Assembly: GCA_003168265.1 (NCBI GenBank) | Contig: PMSV01000004.1 | Coordinates: forward strand, 62,001 to 126,000 | Length of the DNA: 64,000 nucleotides | Source: Chitinophagaceae bacterium | GTDB lineage: Bacteria > Bacteroidota > Bacteroidia > Chitinophagales > Chitinophagaceae | Reading direction: 5' to 3' | Shown here: positions 17,101-26,359 of the stretch, in pieces | How the letters are laid out: each line of letters starts with the position of its first letter | Position numbering within the stretch: position 1 is the stretch's first letter | Made by a program: the position numbers and the translations under genes | Notes under the pieces: model-generated | The model's input: the letters and a program-made list of their open reading frames with translations, nothing else | The model's database searches: none | What the model was told of the DNA's origin: nothing

Positions 17101-17613
17101 CTAAACATCAAAGCTATTTTCCCAGCCTGCTTTTTTAAGTTTATCCACCTTCTTAATCACATCCGATTCCATTCTTTGCTTATAAGCGGCCAGCTTCCCG
17201 GCAACATCTTCATCGAAACTACCGATAATGCTCGCTGCCAGTATACCCGCATTCTTGGAAGCATTGAGGGCTACCGTGGCAACGGGTACCCCGTTGGGCA
17301 TTTGCAGGATAGAAAGGATCGAATCCCAGCCATCCAGGGAGTTGGAAGATTTGACGGGCACGCCGATCACTGGCAGGGTCGTAATAGAGGCGACCATGCC
17401 CGGAAGATGGGCCGCGCCTCCTGCTCCGGCAATGATTACTTTAAGGCCGCGTTCCCTGGCCTTGCTTGCATATTCCACCATGCGCATCGGAGTTCGATGT
17501 GCGGAAACCACCGTCAGTTCAAATTCGATTTCCAGTTCTTTAAGGATGTCGGCAGATGATTGCATGACCGGAAGATCACTATCGCTGCCCATTATGATAC
17601 CGACCAATGTCAT
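17101..17613 (-). CDS. purE: N5-carboxyaminoimidazole ribonucleotide mutase, class I PurE
   Basis: Converts N5-CAIR to CAIR in de novo purine synthesis. The 170-residue protein has the diagnostic [10 protein letters not shown] loop and SAHRTPMRM motif, [11 protein letters not shown], and the [12 protein letters not shown] segment. It lies 28 bp after purK, which makes the N5-CAIR substrate; the pair is the usual bacterial two-enzyme route. Confidence 0.95.
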   Translation of the reverse strand: MTLVGIIMGSDSDLPVMQSSADILKELEIEFELTVVSAHRTPMRMVEYASKARERGLKVIIAGAGGAAHLPGMVASITTLPVIGVPVKSSNSLDGWDSILSILQMPNGVPVATVALNASKNAGILAASIIGSFDEDVAGKLAAYKQRMESDVIKKVDKLKKAGWENSFDV

Positions 17614-17641
17614 GGAAGGAGATTTTAGATTTGGTAAATTT

Positions 17642-18775
17642 CTACAATTTTATCGATCCTATGACCTTTAGCCTCTGCTTAATTCTTCCGGCCGTAAAAA
17701 TCAAGTCCTTTCTGTTTTTGCCTAATATGGTAATATGACCCATTTTACGGCCTGGTTTGGTCCTTGTCTTCCCGTAAATATGAACAAAGGCATTTTCCAT
17801 CTTAAGCACTTCATCCAGGCCCTCATAAATGGCCTCTCCTTCATAACCCTCTGCGCCCAGAAGATTCACGATAGCAGAAGGAAGTATGGCCGTCGTATTG
17901 CCCAGGGGATAATTGAGCAGGATCCGCCAGAGCATGTCGAACTGTGAGCTATAATGGGCTTCAATGGTATGATGGCCGCTATTATGGACCCTGGGTGCGG
18001 TCTCATTGACATATACCACTCCTTTTTTATCGATGAACATTTCAACGGCAAATATACCGGGGCTTTTCAGGTCCCTGACCAGTTTGAGGGCAATGGCCTC
18101 CACTCTCCAGAGCGCCCTTTCAGTAAGATCTGCTGGGCTGACCTGATAATCCAGTATATTCAGATAGGGATCGAAGACCATGTCCACGGGAGGGAAGATA
18201 ACGGTTTCTCCTTTCTGGCTAACCGCTACGATCAGGGAAATCTCCCGGTCAATGGCCACCATCTTTTCCAGGATGGCCGGAGCGTTGAAACCCTTGCTAA
18301 AATCATCCTTTGTCCTGATCAGTTGTACGCCCCGTCCATCATAACCGCCCGTCGCCAGTTTGTGTACGGCAGGAATAAAGGCTTCATGCATCCGCAATTC
18401 TTCAAGGCTTCCCGTTATCCGGAATTCCGAACTGGGAAGTTCATTCAGTTTATAGAATTCTTTTTGGAGTATTTTGTTCTTAATGGTGCGAAGGGCAGCG
18501 GGCCTGGGATAGATCCTCACACCCTCCTGTTCCAGTTTTTCAAGGGCATCTTCATTGACCGATTCAATTTCAATGGTAAGGGTATCCAGGTTTTTTCCGA
18601 AATGGTACACATCGTCAAAATTCCTGATATCGCCTTTTGTAAAATGGTGGCATAAATGGGCTGCAGGACACTGTTCGTCATTCTCCAGAACAAAGGTTTC
18701 GACAGGATAATTGGCGGCTGCCTGCAATAGCATCCTTCCTAATTGACCGCCTCCCAGTATCCCGGCTTTGACCAT
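17642..18775 (-). CDS. purK: 5-(carboxyamino)imidazole ribonucleotide synthase
   Basis: ATP-grasp enzyme that carboxylates AIR with bicarbonate. The 377-residue protein begins [20 protein letters not shown], the standard PurK opening, and contains the ATP-grasp elements ([11 protein letters not shown] loop, [20 protein letters not shown]). The ATG at 18775 is chosen on that opening; the frame extends about 74 codons upstream without homology. It is the first gene of purK-purE; the promoter should lie in 18776-19065, shared with the divergent HPPD gene. Confidence 0.95.
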   Translation of the reverse strand: MVKAGILGGGQLGRMLLQAAANYPVETFVLENDEQCPAAHLCHHFTKGDIRNFDDVYHFGKNLDTLTIEIESVNEDALEKLEQEGVRIYPRPAALRTIKNKILQKEFYKLNELPSSEFRITGSLEELRMHEAFIPAVHKLATGGYDGRGVQLIRTKDDFSKGFNAPAILEKMVAIDREISLIVAVSQKGETVIFPPVDMVFDPYLNILDYQVSPADLTERALWRVEAIALKLVRDLKSPGIFAVEMFIDKKGVVYVNETAPRVHNSGHHTIEAHYSSQFDMLWRILLNYPLGNTTAILPSAIVNLLGAEGYEGEAIYEGLDEVLKMENAFVHIYGKTRTKPGRKMGHITILGKNRKDLIFTAGRIKQRLKVIGSIKL

Positions 18776-18854
18776 AATGTAAAATTTGGAGGTAAAGATA
18801 ATACATGCTGATAATGAGGGAAACCCGAATTTAACAATCTCTGGCCGATTGTAG

Positions 18855-18885
18855 TTGTCTCTGTAAAAGGGGATATTTATATTTG
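18855..18885 (+). promoter_or_regulatory. Candidate Bacteroidota-type promoter for the HPPD gene
   Basis: TTG at 18855-18857 and TATATTTG at 18878-18885 are separated by 20 bp and fit the Bacteroidota consensus (TTTG at -33, TAnnTTTG at -7). Transcription from here would leave a leader of about 170 nt before the ATG at 19066. A perfect 9-mer TTATCCACA (the DnaA-box consensus) lies just downstream at 18903-18911 and may be coincidental. Confidence 0.4.
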
Positions 18886-19065
18886 CATGAGATGATCCCT
18901 GATTATCCACATAAAATCTTTGGCGATAAGCGCATTTGCTACTGTTTGCTGATGGAAGCTCTTGCCATGGAATCATTTCGCTAATTCCAGTCAGCATTTC
19001 CAGCGCCCATCCGGAAGGATCACCACCTGATAAATCAAATAATTAAAAAAATTACAAATAACGGT

Positions 19066-20193
19066 ATGCAAACATTCGCTATTCCGGCACAGGAAAAAAC
19101 AATGAGAGACTTCCTACCTCTGGAAGGAACAGATTATATAGAATTTTATGTAGGCAATGCCAAGCAGAGCGCTCACTATTATCAATCCGCTTTCGGCTTC
19201 CAGCCCCTTGCCTATTCAGGACCCGAAACCGGAGTTAAAGACAAAGTAAGTTACGCGGTCCGGCAGAATAAGATCATTTTAGTCTTTACAACTGCCCTGA
19301 GAACGGGGAATCTGATCGCTGATCATGTCTACCTGCACGGAGACGGGGTCAAAATGCTGAGCCTGAGGGTTCAGGACTCGGCAAGCGCCTGGAAAGAGAC
19401 GACAGAAAGGGGAGCCAAGTCCTTTCTGGAACCCTTTACCTTACAGGACGAGCATGGAAAACTGGTGATGAGCGGGATTCATTTATACGGCGAAACCATT
19501 CATTTATTCATAGAAAGAAAGGACTACCATGGAACCTTCATGCCTGGCTATAGGCCCTGGAAACCCGCTTATAACTCCGAGCCGGCAGGATTACTTCATG
19601 TCGACCATTGTGTTGCTAATGTAGACTGGAACCAGATGGAACGCTGGGTCGCTTTCTATGAAAAAGTGATGGGTTTCCGCAATATTCTTTCCTTTGACGA
19701 TAAAGATATTTCTACAGAATATTCTGCCCTGATGAGTAAAGTAATGAGCAATGGTAACGGTTATGTGAAATTCCCAATCAACGAACCTGCTGAAGGGAAG
19801 AAAAAATCACAGGTGGAGGAATACCTGGAATTCTATCATGGCGAGGGGGTTCAGCATATCGCCCTGGCCACCCATGATATCGTTAAAACAGTTAGTTTTC
19901 TCAAAAACCGTGGAATTGAGTTTTTAAAGATTCCTTCTTCCTATTATGATGATTTGCTTGACAGGGTCGGTCATATTGATGAGGATCTGGGTCCTCTTAA
20001 GGATCTGGGTATCTTAGTCGATCGTGACGATGAGGGTTATTTGCTTCAGATCTTCTCCAAACCAGTCGAGGACCGGCCTACCCTGTTTTACGAGATCATT
20101 CAGAGAAAAGGCGCCAAGAGCTTTGGGAAAGGCAATTTTAAGGCTCTGTTTGAGGCAATTGAACGTGAACAGGAAGAGAGAGGGAATTTGTAA
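19066..20193 (+). CDS. hppD: 4-hydroxyphenylpyruvate dioxygenase
   Basis: Non-haem iron dioxygenase that converts 4-hydroxyphenylpyruvate to homogentisate in tyrosine degradation. The 375 residues form two VOC-type halves; the iron ligands can be read as His181 (VDHCVANV), His264 (GVQHIALAT) and Glu343 in the signature RPTLFYEIIQRKG. Length is typical. The gene is alone on its strand; homogentisate dioxygenase and fumarylacetoacetase are not adjacent (the FAH-family protein near 45.5 kb is a different, shorter type). Confidence 0.95.
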   Translation: MQTFAIPAQEKTMRDFLPLEGTDYIEFYVGNAKQSAHYYQSAFGFQPLAYSGPETGVKDKVSYAVRQNKIILVFTTALRTGNLIADHVYLHGDGVKMLSLRVQDSASAWKETTERGAKSFLEPFTLQDEHGKLVMSGIHLYGETIHLFIERKDYHGTFMPGYRPWKPAYNSEPAGLLHVDHCVANVDWNQMERWVAFYEKVMGFRNILSFDDKDISTEYSALMSKVMSNGNGYVKFPINEPAEGKKKSQVEEYLEFYHGEGVQHIALATHDIVKTVSFLKNRGIEFLKIPSSYYDDLLDRVGHIDEDLGPLKDLGILVDRDDEGYLLQIFSKPVEDRPTLFYEIIQRKGAKSFGKGNFKALFEAIEREQEERGNL

Positions 20194-20292
20194 TTGCTGG
20201 TTTATTAACAGGATGTTTAAAGGTTAAAGCTTAGACTTTTTGAAGATTTGTATTATTTTAGCGTTGAATAAGAATCTGTTCTGTTTGAAGTA

Positions 20293-21474
20293 ATGAGCCT
20301 GAAGAAATATTTTTTAGCTATACCCGGAACCATTTTCCTCTTTTCCGCAATCTGCCTTCATGGCCAGACGTCGGTCACAAGTGTACATTTTATGGACCTG
20401 CAACGGTCCATTCCCCGCATGAACGAGATCCTCAAACGCAAGGAAGATACCCTCATGAAGCAATTCCAGGAAAAGGGGTTGGTATGGCCTGCCAACTATA
20501 TCTATATCCGTTCCTTTAAATACGATAGCGAGCTCGAAATCTGGGTCAAAAACAAGAAAGAGGAGAAATATAAATTATTTAAGACCTACAAGGTCTGCGC
20601 CCTTGCCGGGACCCTGGGCCCTAAGAGAATGGCAGGGGATTACCAGGTACCCGAAGGAGTCTACTGCATCAGCGAGTTCAACCCAAAGAGCCTATACCAT
20701 CTTTCCCTTCGCCTGAATTATCCCAATGCATCCGACCGCTTTTTGAGCGATCTTTCGCAGCCTGGCGGAGAGATCTATATTCACGGTAGCTGTGTTACGG
20801 TAGGCTGCATTCCCCTGACTGACGATAAAATAGAGGAAGTATATATTCTGGCTGCCCATGCCAAGGACATGGGCGAGGATTTTATACCCGTCCATATCTT
20901 CCCCGTCAATTTCAGGAACCAAAAGAGCTTGGCCTATCTGAATAAATACCTTCAGACTTTCCCGGAATATGCGCCCCTGATCCGGAACCTGAAGAACATG
21001 TTCTTTTATTTTGAGAAGAACCATCAGTTGCCACTGATCCTGGTCAATAGCAAAGGAGATTATGTTACGGAGGATATAGCCATGCCGGAGTCTAAAACGG
21101 AAGCGGCAAGGATCAGAAAAAAACCCATCCATAAACCCCAGCCGATCAAAGATGAGGACCTGGCTACTTCGGTGGACAATCTTCCGCTTTATCCCGGCGG
21201 TAATGAAGGTTTTCAGGGGTTCCTGGACAGCCTGAGCCGGGTAGAAATGAAGGACCTGGATCCGGAACAAAAAAAGACCTTTGTACAGGTGGAATATATC
21301 ATTGATGATGGGGGTAATCCGGTATGGGCCGTGGTGCTTAGAGGGGGAAATGATACCATGAATCCAAAGATCGAGGAAGCATTCGAACATATGCCGATCT
21401 GGAAACCAGCCAAACATTACGGCAAGAATATAGGGATCAAACTGAAACAGAGCATTATGATCGGAGAGGATTAG
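20293..21474 (+). CDS. YafK-like L,D-transpeptidase with C-terminal TonB-C-like domain
   Basis: Exported protein of 393 residues. The signal peptide (about 1-25) is followed by a murein L,D-transpeptidase domain of the YafK/YkuD type (about 60-220) with the catalytic pattern IHGSCVTVGCIPLTD, giving His164 and Cys172. Members of this family cross-link peptidoglycan or attach proteins to it. Residues about 295-393 (LPLYPGGNEGFQGFL...WAVVLRGGN...WKPAKHYGKN) match the TonB C-terminal-like module seen at the end of many Bacteroidota proteins. The combination suggests a periplasmic enzyme held at, or signalling to, an envelope partner; that is inference. Confidence 0.8.
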   Translation: MSLKKYFLAIPGTIFLFSAICLHGQTSVTSVHFMDLQRSIPRMNEILKRKEDTLMKQFQEKGLVWPANYIYIRSFKYDSELEIWVKNKKEEKYKLFKTYKVCALAGTLGPKRMAGDYQVPEGVYCISEFNPKSLYHLSLRLNYPNASDRFLSDLSQPGGEIYIHGSCVTVGCIPLTDDKIEEVYILAAHAKDMGEDFIPVHIFPVNFRNQKSLAYLNKYLQTFPEYAPLIRNLKNMFFYFEKNHQLPLILVNSKGDYVTEDIAMPESKTEAARIRKKPIHKPQPIKDEDLATSVDNLPLYPGGNEGFQGFLDSLSRVEMKDLDPEQKKTFVQVEYIIDDGGNPVWAVVLRGGNDTMNPKIEEAFEHMPIWKPAKHYGKNIGIKLKQSIMIGED

Positions 21475-21486
21475 CCATACAGTACC

Positions 21487-21500
21487 GCTCCCGCGGGAGC
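21487..21500. repeat. Perfect 14-bp palindrome between convergent genes
   Basis: GCTCCCGCGGGAGC lies in the 43-bp gap between the convergent transpeptidase and aspartate kinase genes. It could form a short GC hairpin that marks transcript ends on both strands, but no T-run follows on either side, so it is not called a terminator. Confidence 0.5.
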
Positions 21501-21517
21501 CAATAGTTAGTTAACCC

Positions 21518-22780
21518 TTACACCACTAAAACCTGCGCCGTCTCTTTCGTCTGCTGCTTCAACAATATCCTCCTCCCCTTCGTCAACTCATTTAAATTCC
21601 TTTCATCGCCATGCCTGATCGTTAGCAGGGTCAGCCCCTTTTCCACGTTCAAGTCGAATAATTCTGCAATAGCCCCGGCCAGTTTCTCCAGTTTATCCTC
21701 CCGTTCATCCACGCAAATCATCAGGTTTACTGCTCCCGTCTGCATCAGATTCGGTTTGATCTTCAACTGCGATAGAATCTCATAAAGCCGGGCCACCGGC
21801 TTTTCCCCCACAAAAGAAAAATCCCTGGATTGCAAATGTAACAGCACCTGGTTCTTCTTAAGTACGAAAATAGGAGGCAGGTTCCTGACGTATTTTTCAT
21901 GTATCAGGGTTCCCGGCAGAGAAGGATCCAAAAAACTCTTTACATAAAGGGGTATCCCATGATTGCGGAGCGGCTTGATTGTCTTGGGATGAATGACCTG
22001 GGCTCCATAATAAGCCATTTCAATGACCTCTTCATAGTTCAGTTCGGGGATGACTACGGCTTCGGGGAATTCCTTTGGATCCGCGTTCATGAAACCCTCC
22101 ACATCCTTCCAGATGGTCTGGCTTTCAGCCGATAGCATGGCTGCGAATACGGCCGCAGAATAGTCGCTCCCCTCTCTCCCAAGCGTAGTGCTTTCATTTT
22201 CATCCGTAGAGGCGATAAATCCCTGCGTGATTACCAGGTTCTGCTTTTCGAATAAGGGCAGTAATTTTTCTGCTACAGATTTCTCCGTCACTGCCCAATC
22301 GATATTCGCGTCCCTGAAATTATCGTCCGTGCGAAAAATATCCCTTACATCGATCCATTCATTGGCTGCCCCTTCCTGGTTCAGGAAGGCGCTCAGTATC
22401 GTTGTGGAAAGAAGTTCCCCGATGCAAACTATCTGATCATAATAATAGTCGAAGGATTTGGAAGGTTTGTCATGGAGCAGCCATTCCACTTCTGTGAAGA
22501 AATTACTGAGCCGGTCCTCGGCCTCGTTGTAATGGGTTACGAGAAGGTATTTAGCTGTTTGAAGATGGCTTTGTTTAACAGCATTGAAAAGAAGCAACGC
22601 TTCTTCTTTCTTCCCCTCATAAAAGGATTGAAGGACTTTTTCAAGTGCGTTGGTGGTCTTGCCCATCGCAGAGATCACGACTAATAATTTTTCTTCGCTA
22701 TAAGGCTTCAGGATTTTCGGAATATGGTTGATCCTTTCAATGCTTGCCGCGCTTGCACCCCCGAATTTGAATACTTTCAT
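21518..22780 (-). CDS. lysC: Aspartate kinase (monofunctional)
   Basis: Phosphorylates aspartate in the first step of the Lys/Met/Thr pathway. The 420 residues start with the KVFKFGGASAASIERI kinase motif, contain TLGREGSDYSAAVFA and WKDVEGFMNADPKEFP, and end with a regulatory region (NLMQTGAVNLMICVDE...) consistent with ACT domains for feedback control. No homoserine dehydrogenase domain is fused. The gene is isolated, so regulation by neighbours cannot be judged. Confidence 0.92.
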   Translation of the reverse strand: MKVFKFGGASAASIERINHIPKILKPYSEEKLLVVISAMGKTTNALEKVLQSFYEGKKEEALLLFNAVKQSHLQTAKYLLVTHYNEAEDRLSNFFTEVEWLLHDKPSKSFDYYYDQIVCIGELLSTTILSAFLNQEGAANEWIDVRDIFRTDDNFRDANIDWAVTEKSVAEKLLPLFEKQNLVITQGFIASTDENESTTLGREGSDYSAAVFAAMLSAESQTIWKDVEGFMNADPKEFPEAVVIPELNYEEVIEMAYYGAQVIHPKTIKPLRNHGIPLYVKSFLDPSLPGTLIHEKYVRNLPPIFVLKKNQVLLHLQSRDFSFVGEKPVARLYEILSQLKIKPNLMQTGAVNLMICVDEREDKLEKLAGAIAELFDLNVEKGLTLLTIRHGDERNLNELTKGRRILLKQQTKETAQVLVV

Positions 22781-22813
22781 CTATTCAAGAAATTGAGGGC
22801 AAATATAAATCCA

Positions 22814-23050
22814 TCAAAGCGGATCGTTCTTTTTCTGCCTGTAATAGATGCAAAAAGGGTATTGCTTCACAATAGCATTCAGCCTGTCAAGCGTTTCCTC
22901 ATCCGGGGGGTTGACCTTTTTTGAGTTGAGATCGGAAGGCAGGGTCTGTAGATTAGAAATAGGTTTAGGCAACGGCGCATTCACGACTCTGGGCATAACT
23001 TTGGATAGAATTCGGGGAGTAACGGCATTGGGTTTCATACGAGGAGGCAT
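22814..23050 (-). CDS. Small conserved hypothetical protein
   Basis: A 78-residue basic, proline-rich protein. The N-terminal half (about 1-45) is low in predicted structure and has several VMPR/PLPKP-type prolines; the C-terminal half (DEETLDRLNAIVKQYPFCIYYRQKKND) looks like one helix and a strand. I do not recognise a family. Codon use and position, 33 bp before aspartate kinase on the same strand, support a real gene; expression or domain data are lacking. Confidence 0.5.
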   Translation of the reverse strand: MPPRMKPNAVTPRILSKVMPRVVNAPLPKPISNLQTLPSDLNSKKVNPPDEETLDRLNAIVKQYPFCIYYRQKKNDPL

Positions 23051-23441
23051 TAGGTTTTATGAATAATTGGACAGCAATCGAAGCTAGCACAACAAATCAA
23101 TTTTCCAAGGGGGACAGATTGAAGATTAATAAAATTATTAAATAATTTTTAAATTTTATCATTTTTCAATATTTTTTGACCAAAATTTTTTTATAATATC
23201 CAAAAAACGGGCAAGTACCAAGGAAGATCTCTCCAGGGAGATCTCTCTAGAGCCCGCCATGGGATTGATTGCGTGGATCGATTGAGGCGATGATGATTTC
23301 CTGACGAAGGGAAACTGCCTGCTGCGACTGGCGCTCACTAAAAAGAAATTGCTCCATGAAATCAGAGTTCGGGACGGGTCTCACGATTGGGCCATTGGCG
23401 GACCGGAATCACCGATGAGTTGCATTTCATCAGCCAGAGTT
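23051..23441. other. 391-bp gap with AT-rich block, inverted repeat and a possible 36-codon ORF
   Basis: The part next to the 78-aa gene (23120-23205) is very AT-rich and probably carries that gene's promoter. An inverted repeat AGATCTC / GAGATCT with a 6-nt loop lies at 23225-23244. On the minus strand a 36-codon ORF (23247-23357, starting MEQFLFSERQ) ends just before the repeat; nothing else supports it. No larger coding region is visible. Confidence 0.4.
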
Positions 23442-25037
23442 TTACTCAGTGATTAGAACGGTAAAATGCTGATCCAGTGCCGGGGAATGATGGTAGACCC
23501 TATCAATGAATTCATTACCCCATTTGGCATAATAGGGAATGAAATTATCGATCCTCTCCTGAAGATTGTTTTGTGGGAACAGAGATGATTTCAGGGCATG
23601 GATCTGCCTGTCCTGGTCTTCAAATTTTCTTTTCTCGGTCTTAAGCAATTTGGCCTCAAGATCCCTTAAACGTCTGAGCGCTTTAGATTCCAGGGCCCTT
23701 GTATGCTGTTCCAGGCTGGGGGCCACTTTAGCTGAAATGGCCGCGATGCGATTATAGAGATCCTCAGCTTCTGTGAATTCCCTGTTCAAGCTGAGCTGAT
23801 TTTGGGAATATTTCTTCACCAGCCTGTTCAATAGTTCCTGTTCCGACAGAAATAGATCAGGCAGGCCCAGTTCAAGGGACCTCATCTTCCTGCTTGCTTC
23901 ACCTTCCACTAACAGGAAGGAATTGCGCAGGATCAGCATGGGATAAGGCACTCCATAATATTCAAAAAGCGATTTCAATTCAAGCCAGTAAGCGAGCTCT
24001 CCACTTCCTCCAATGAATGCGATATCCGGCAATAGGGTGGATTGCATCAGACCCCTCAGGATGACATTGGGACTGAAATGTTCCGGATGTTCATGGAGTT
24101 CGGTGCGGATCTGAACGGAGTCGAATTGCAGATCGGCTTCATGCACATTGAAGCGTCCGTTCGATTGTTCTATACGATTGCGGAGCTGATCTCCGAGATA
24201 AAACAGATTTATGGCCCGCGGCCGGGCCTGCACTTTATAATGAGAAGAAAGGCGCTTGATGCTGTTTTCTACCAGGTTAGATGAACGATGTTCGAAAATA
24301 TCCTGCTCGAATACGGGAACCATGGCATTTTTAAATGCCGGGTTATCCGGAATGAATACGATCAGCCCGAAGCGGGCAAACAGGGCATGTATGAGCTTCA
24401 GGGTAGCGGTCTGTACATCAGGGCTTCCGATATAGCAGGAACTAATCAATTGCACGAGCTCTCTGCCATGTGGCTGACTTCCGAATTCCGCTTCGAGCCG
24501 GGAAATCAGTATTTCTATGCCCATCGTGCTCATGCGGCCCACGGCCCCCTTTTCCCGGGTTTCCCAAAGCAATTTCTCTCCATGAAGAAAAATATGACCC
24601 AATTCATCCAGATCCGCGTCCTCGCTGCCCATGAAATAGGCCGGAATAAAATGGTTATCCGGAAAATCCGAGGACAAGCCTTCGGCTAGCCGTATGACAT
24701 GAAGGATCTTATAAATAAAAAAAAGAGGGCCTGTAAAAAGCACGGGCTGATGAGCCGTAGTGATGGTAAAACTGTTTTCAAGAAGAAGCAGCTCCAGGTT
24801 CCTATTGATGGTAGCAGAGGGTTCAAGTCCCGCGTACTGTTTTTTCAATTCCCTGACCAGGAGGGGCCGGTCCGTCTTGAAAGCACTTCTGTCACGAATC
24901 GCCTGGCGAACTCCATCTAGTGAAACCGGATGGCTGTAAAATGGTTTCAATTCCGGATCCTGTCCCAGGTAGTCCAGGATGATCTTAGAGAAATATCCAG
25001 TTTCTCCGTAAGGAAGATAGGTGGCCTGACAATCCAT
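23442..25037 (-). CDS. bshC: Bacillithiol biosynthesis cysteine-adding enzyme
   Basis: Adds cysteine to glucosaminyl-malate, the last step in making the low-molecular-weight thiol bacillithiol. The 531-residue length and the motifs TTAHQPVLFTGPLFFIYK, YFMGSEDADLDELGH and FIGGSGELAYWLELK are characteristic of BshC, followed by a C-terminal coiled-coil region (about 410-480). bshA and bshB are not in the window, as is usual since the three genes are often unlinked. It implies that this organism uses bacillithiol as a redox buffer. Confidence 0.93.
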   Translation of the reverse strand: MDCQATYLPYGETGYFSKIILDYLGQDPELKPFYSHPVSLDGVRQAIRDRSAFKTDRPLLVRELKKQYAGLEPSATINRNLELLLLENSFTITTAHQPVLFTGPLFFIYKILHVIRLAEGLSSDFPDNHFIPAYFMGSEDADLDELGHIFLHGEKLLWETREKGAVGRMSTMGIEILISRLEAEFGSQPHGRELVQLISSCYIGSPDVQTATLKLIHALFARFGLIVFIPDNPAFKNAMVPVFEQDIFEHRSSNLVENSIKRLSSHYKVQARPRAINLFYLGDQLRNRIEQSNGRFNVHEADLQFDSVQIRTELHEHPEHFSPNVILRGLMQSTLLPDIAFIGGSGELAYWLELKSLFEYYGVPYPMLILRNSFLLVEGEASRKMRSLELGLPDLFLSEQELLNRLVKKYSQNQLSLNREFTEAEDLYNRIAAISAKVAPSLEQHTRALESKALRRLRDLEAKLLKTEKRKFEDQDRQIHALKSSLFPQNNLQERIDNFIPYYAKWGNEFIDRVYHHSPALDQHFTVLITE

Positions 25038-25095
25038 AAGAGTGTAAAATTAAGGAAGTCGCGCTCCATCCGTAAACCGCTTAAACTTATTAAGG

Positions 25096-26337
25096 TTAAC
25101 GGGCAACATCAAAGGCTCCGATTTCAATGCTGGTTTCCTTTGCCCCGATGATCTCCTCCACTAATTTCCCTGTTCCTGCAGCCAGGGAAAGCCCGAGCAT
25201 GGCATGACCACCGGCGATGACCAGGTTTTCATAAGCGACTGCTCTCCCGATATAGGGAAGCCCGTCAGGGGTCAAGGGACGCAGCCCGTTCCAGATTTTC
25301 TCCTCGGGCAAAAAGGGAAGCCCTAGGTTAGGGTAATAGCCCAAGGCCCCATCGTAGATGGCCCTGGCTCTCTTAACAAGAATATTCTTATTGATCCCGC
25401 TAATCTCCATGGTGCCGCCCATCCGCAGGTCCTTGCCCATCGGGGTCATGGCCACCCTTTTATCCACCAGAATGGCCGGATGACGAAGATTCCTGCCCAC
25501 ATTCTCGTAGGTCATGCTATAGCCCTTTCCTGCCTGCAAAAGCAGGCTAATACCCAGTTTGCGGGCAATTAAGGGAAGCCAGGAGCCGGCTGCAAGCACC
25601 AATTCATCGGTTTCAAACCTGCCTTTTTCGGTGATAACTGCCTTGACCTTTTTCCCTGATTTTTCAAATTCCCTAACCTCCGTATTCAATTGCAACCGGA
25701 CGCCATTATTTCGCAGATGGTTCTTCAGGGTACTCATGAAATCCCCGGGATGCAGGTGACAATCGATCGGATAGAGCACTCCTCCCCTTGTATTCACTTC
25801 TACCTCCGGTTCCAGGTCCTGCACTTCCTTGCCATTATAAACCTTCGTCTCAATTCCTAACTTTTCGGCTTCCCGGGCCAGCTCCAATTCATGTTTTTCG
25901 GTCTCGGGGCTCTTATAGAGCATAAAGCAGCCCACTTCAGCCATCCGGAACTGATTGCCCAAATCGTCTTTCATATCTCCCATAAGCTGCCTGCTGAGTT
26001 GCAGAATATTATTCAATGGGGGAATATGTTCTTCCATGGTCTTGCGGTTGGCCTTGCCCCAGAAACTGATCAGCCAGCGAATGAGGTCGGTATCCAGCCT
26101 TGGCTTGATGTAAAAGGGACTTGAGGAACTCAGCATCCAGCGCAGCCCCTTGGCGATGATGCCGGGGGAGGCCAGCGGAACAAAATGACTGGGGGATACA
26201 TAACCTGCATTGCCAAATGAAGTGCCATCCGTTATATCACCCCTTTCGATCACGGTGATCTCATATCCTACTTTTTGCAGGTAATAGGCGCAGCAGAGTC
26301 CGATGACTCCGCCTCCGATGATAACAACCTTAGCCAT
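25096..26337 (-). CDS. FAD-dependent D-amino-acid/D-hydroxyproline dehydrogenase (DadA-like)
   Basis: A 413-residue flavoprotein of the DAO/glycine oxidase fold. The FAD-binding GGGVIGLCCAYYLQ motif is at the N-terminus and the second dinucleotide-site strand (NLVIAGGHAMLGLSLAAGTGKLV) at the C-terminus. In Bacteroidota this protein type commonly sits with hydroxyproline epimerase, a dihydrodipicolinate-synthase-like deaminase and a 2-oxoglutarate-semialdehyde dehydrogenase; the last is present 2.6 kb away on the same strand. Oxidation of cis-4-hydroxy-D-proline is therefore the leading guess; a general D-amino acid dehydrogenase is the alternative. Confidence 0.8.
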   Translation of the reverse strand: MAKVVIIGGGVIGLCCAYYLQKVGYEITVIERGDITDGTSFGNAGYVSPSHFVPLASPGIIAKGLRWMLSSSSPFYIKPRLDTDLIRWLISFWGKANRKTMEEHIPPLNNILQLSRQLMGDMKDDLGNQFRMAEVGCFMLYKSPETEKHELELAREAEKLGIETKVYNGKEVQDLEPEVEVNTRGGVLYPIDCHLHPGDFMSTLKNHLRNNGVRLQLNTEVREFEKSGKKVKAVITEKGRFETDELVLAAGSWLPLIARKLGISLLLQAGKGYSMTYENVGRNLRHPAILVDKRVAMTPMGKDLRMGGTMEISGINKNILVKRARAIYDGALGYYPNLGLPFLPEEKIWNGLRPLTPDGLPYIGRAVAYENLVIAGGHAMLGLSLAAGTGKLVEEIIGAKETSIEIGAFDVAR

Positions 26338-26359
26338 GGTTTATCTCTTAGTGATGGTA

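Noticed and set aside
23247-23357. 36-codon minus-strand ORF upstream of the inverted repeat
   Set aside because: It has a start and a stop but no homology, ribosome-binding or conservation evidence; it is mentioned only within the intergenic entry.
24816-24830. GGTTCAAGTCCCGC resembling a tRNA T-arm
   Set aside because: It lies in the coding sequence of bshC and no acceptor stem, anticodon arm or D-arm can be built around it.
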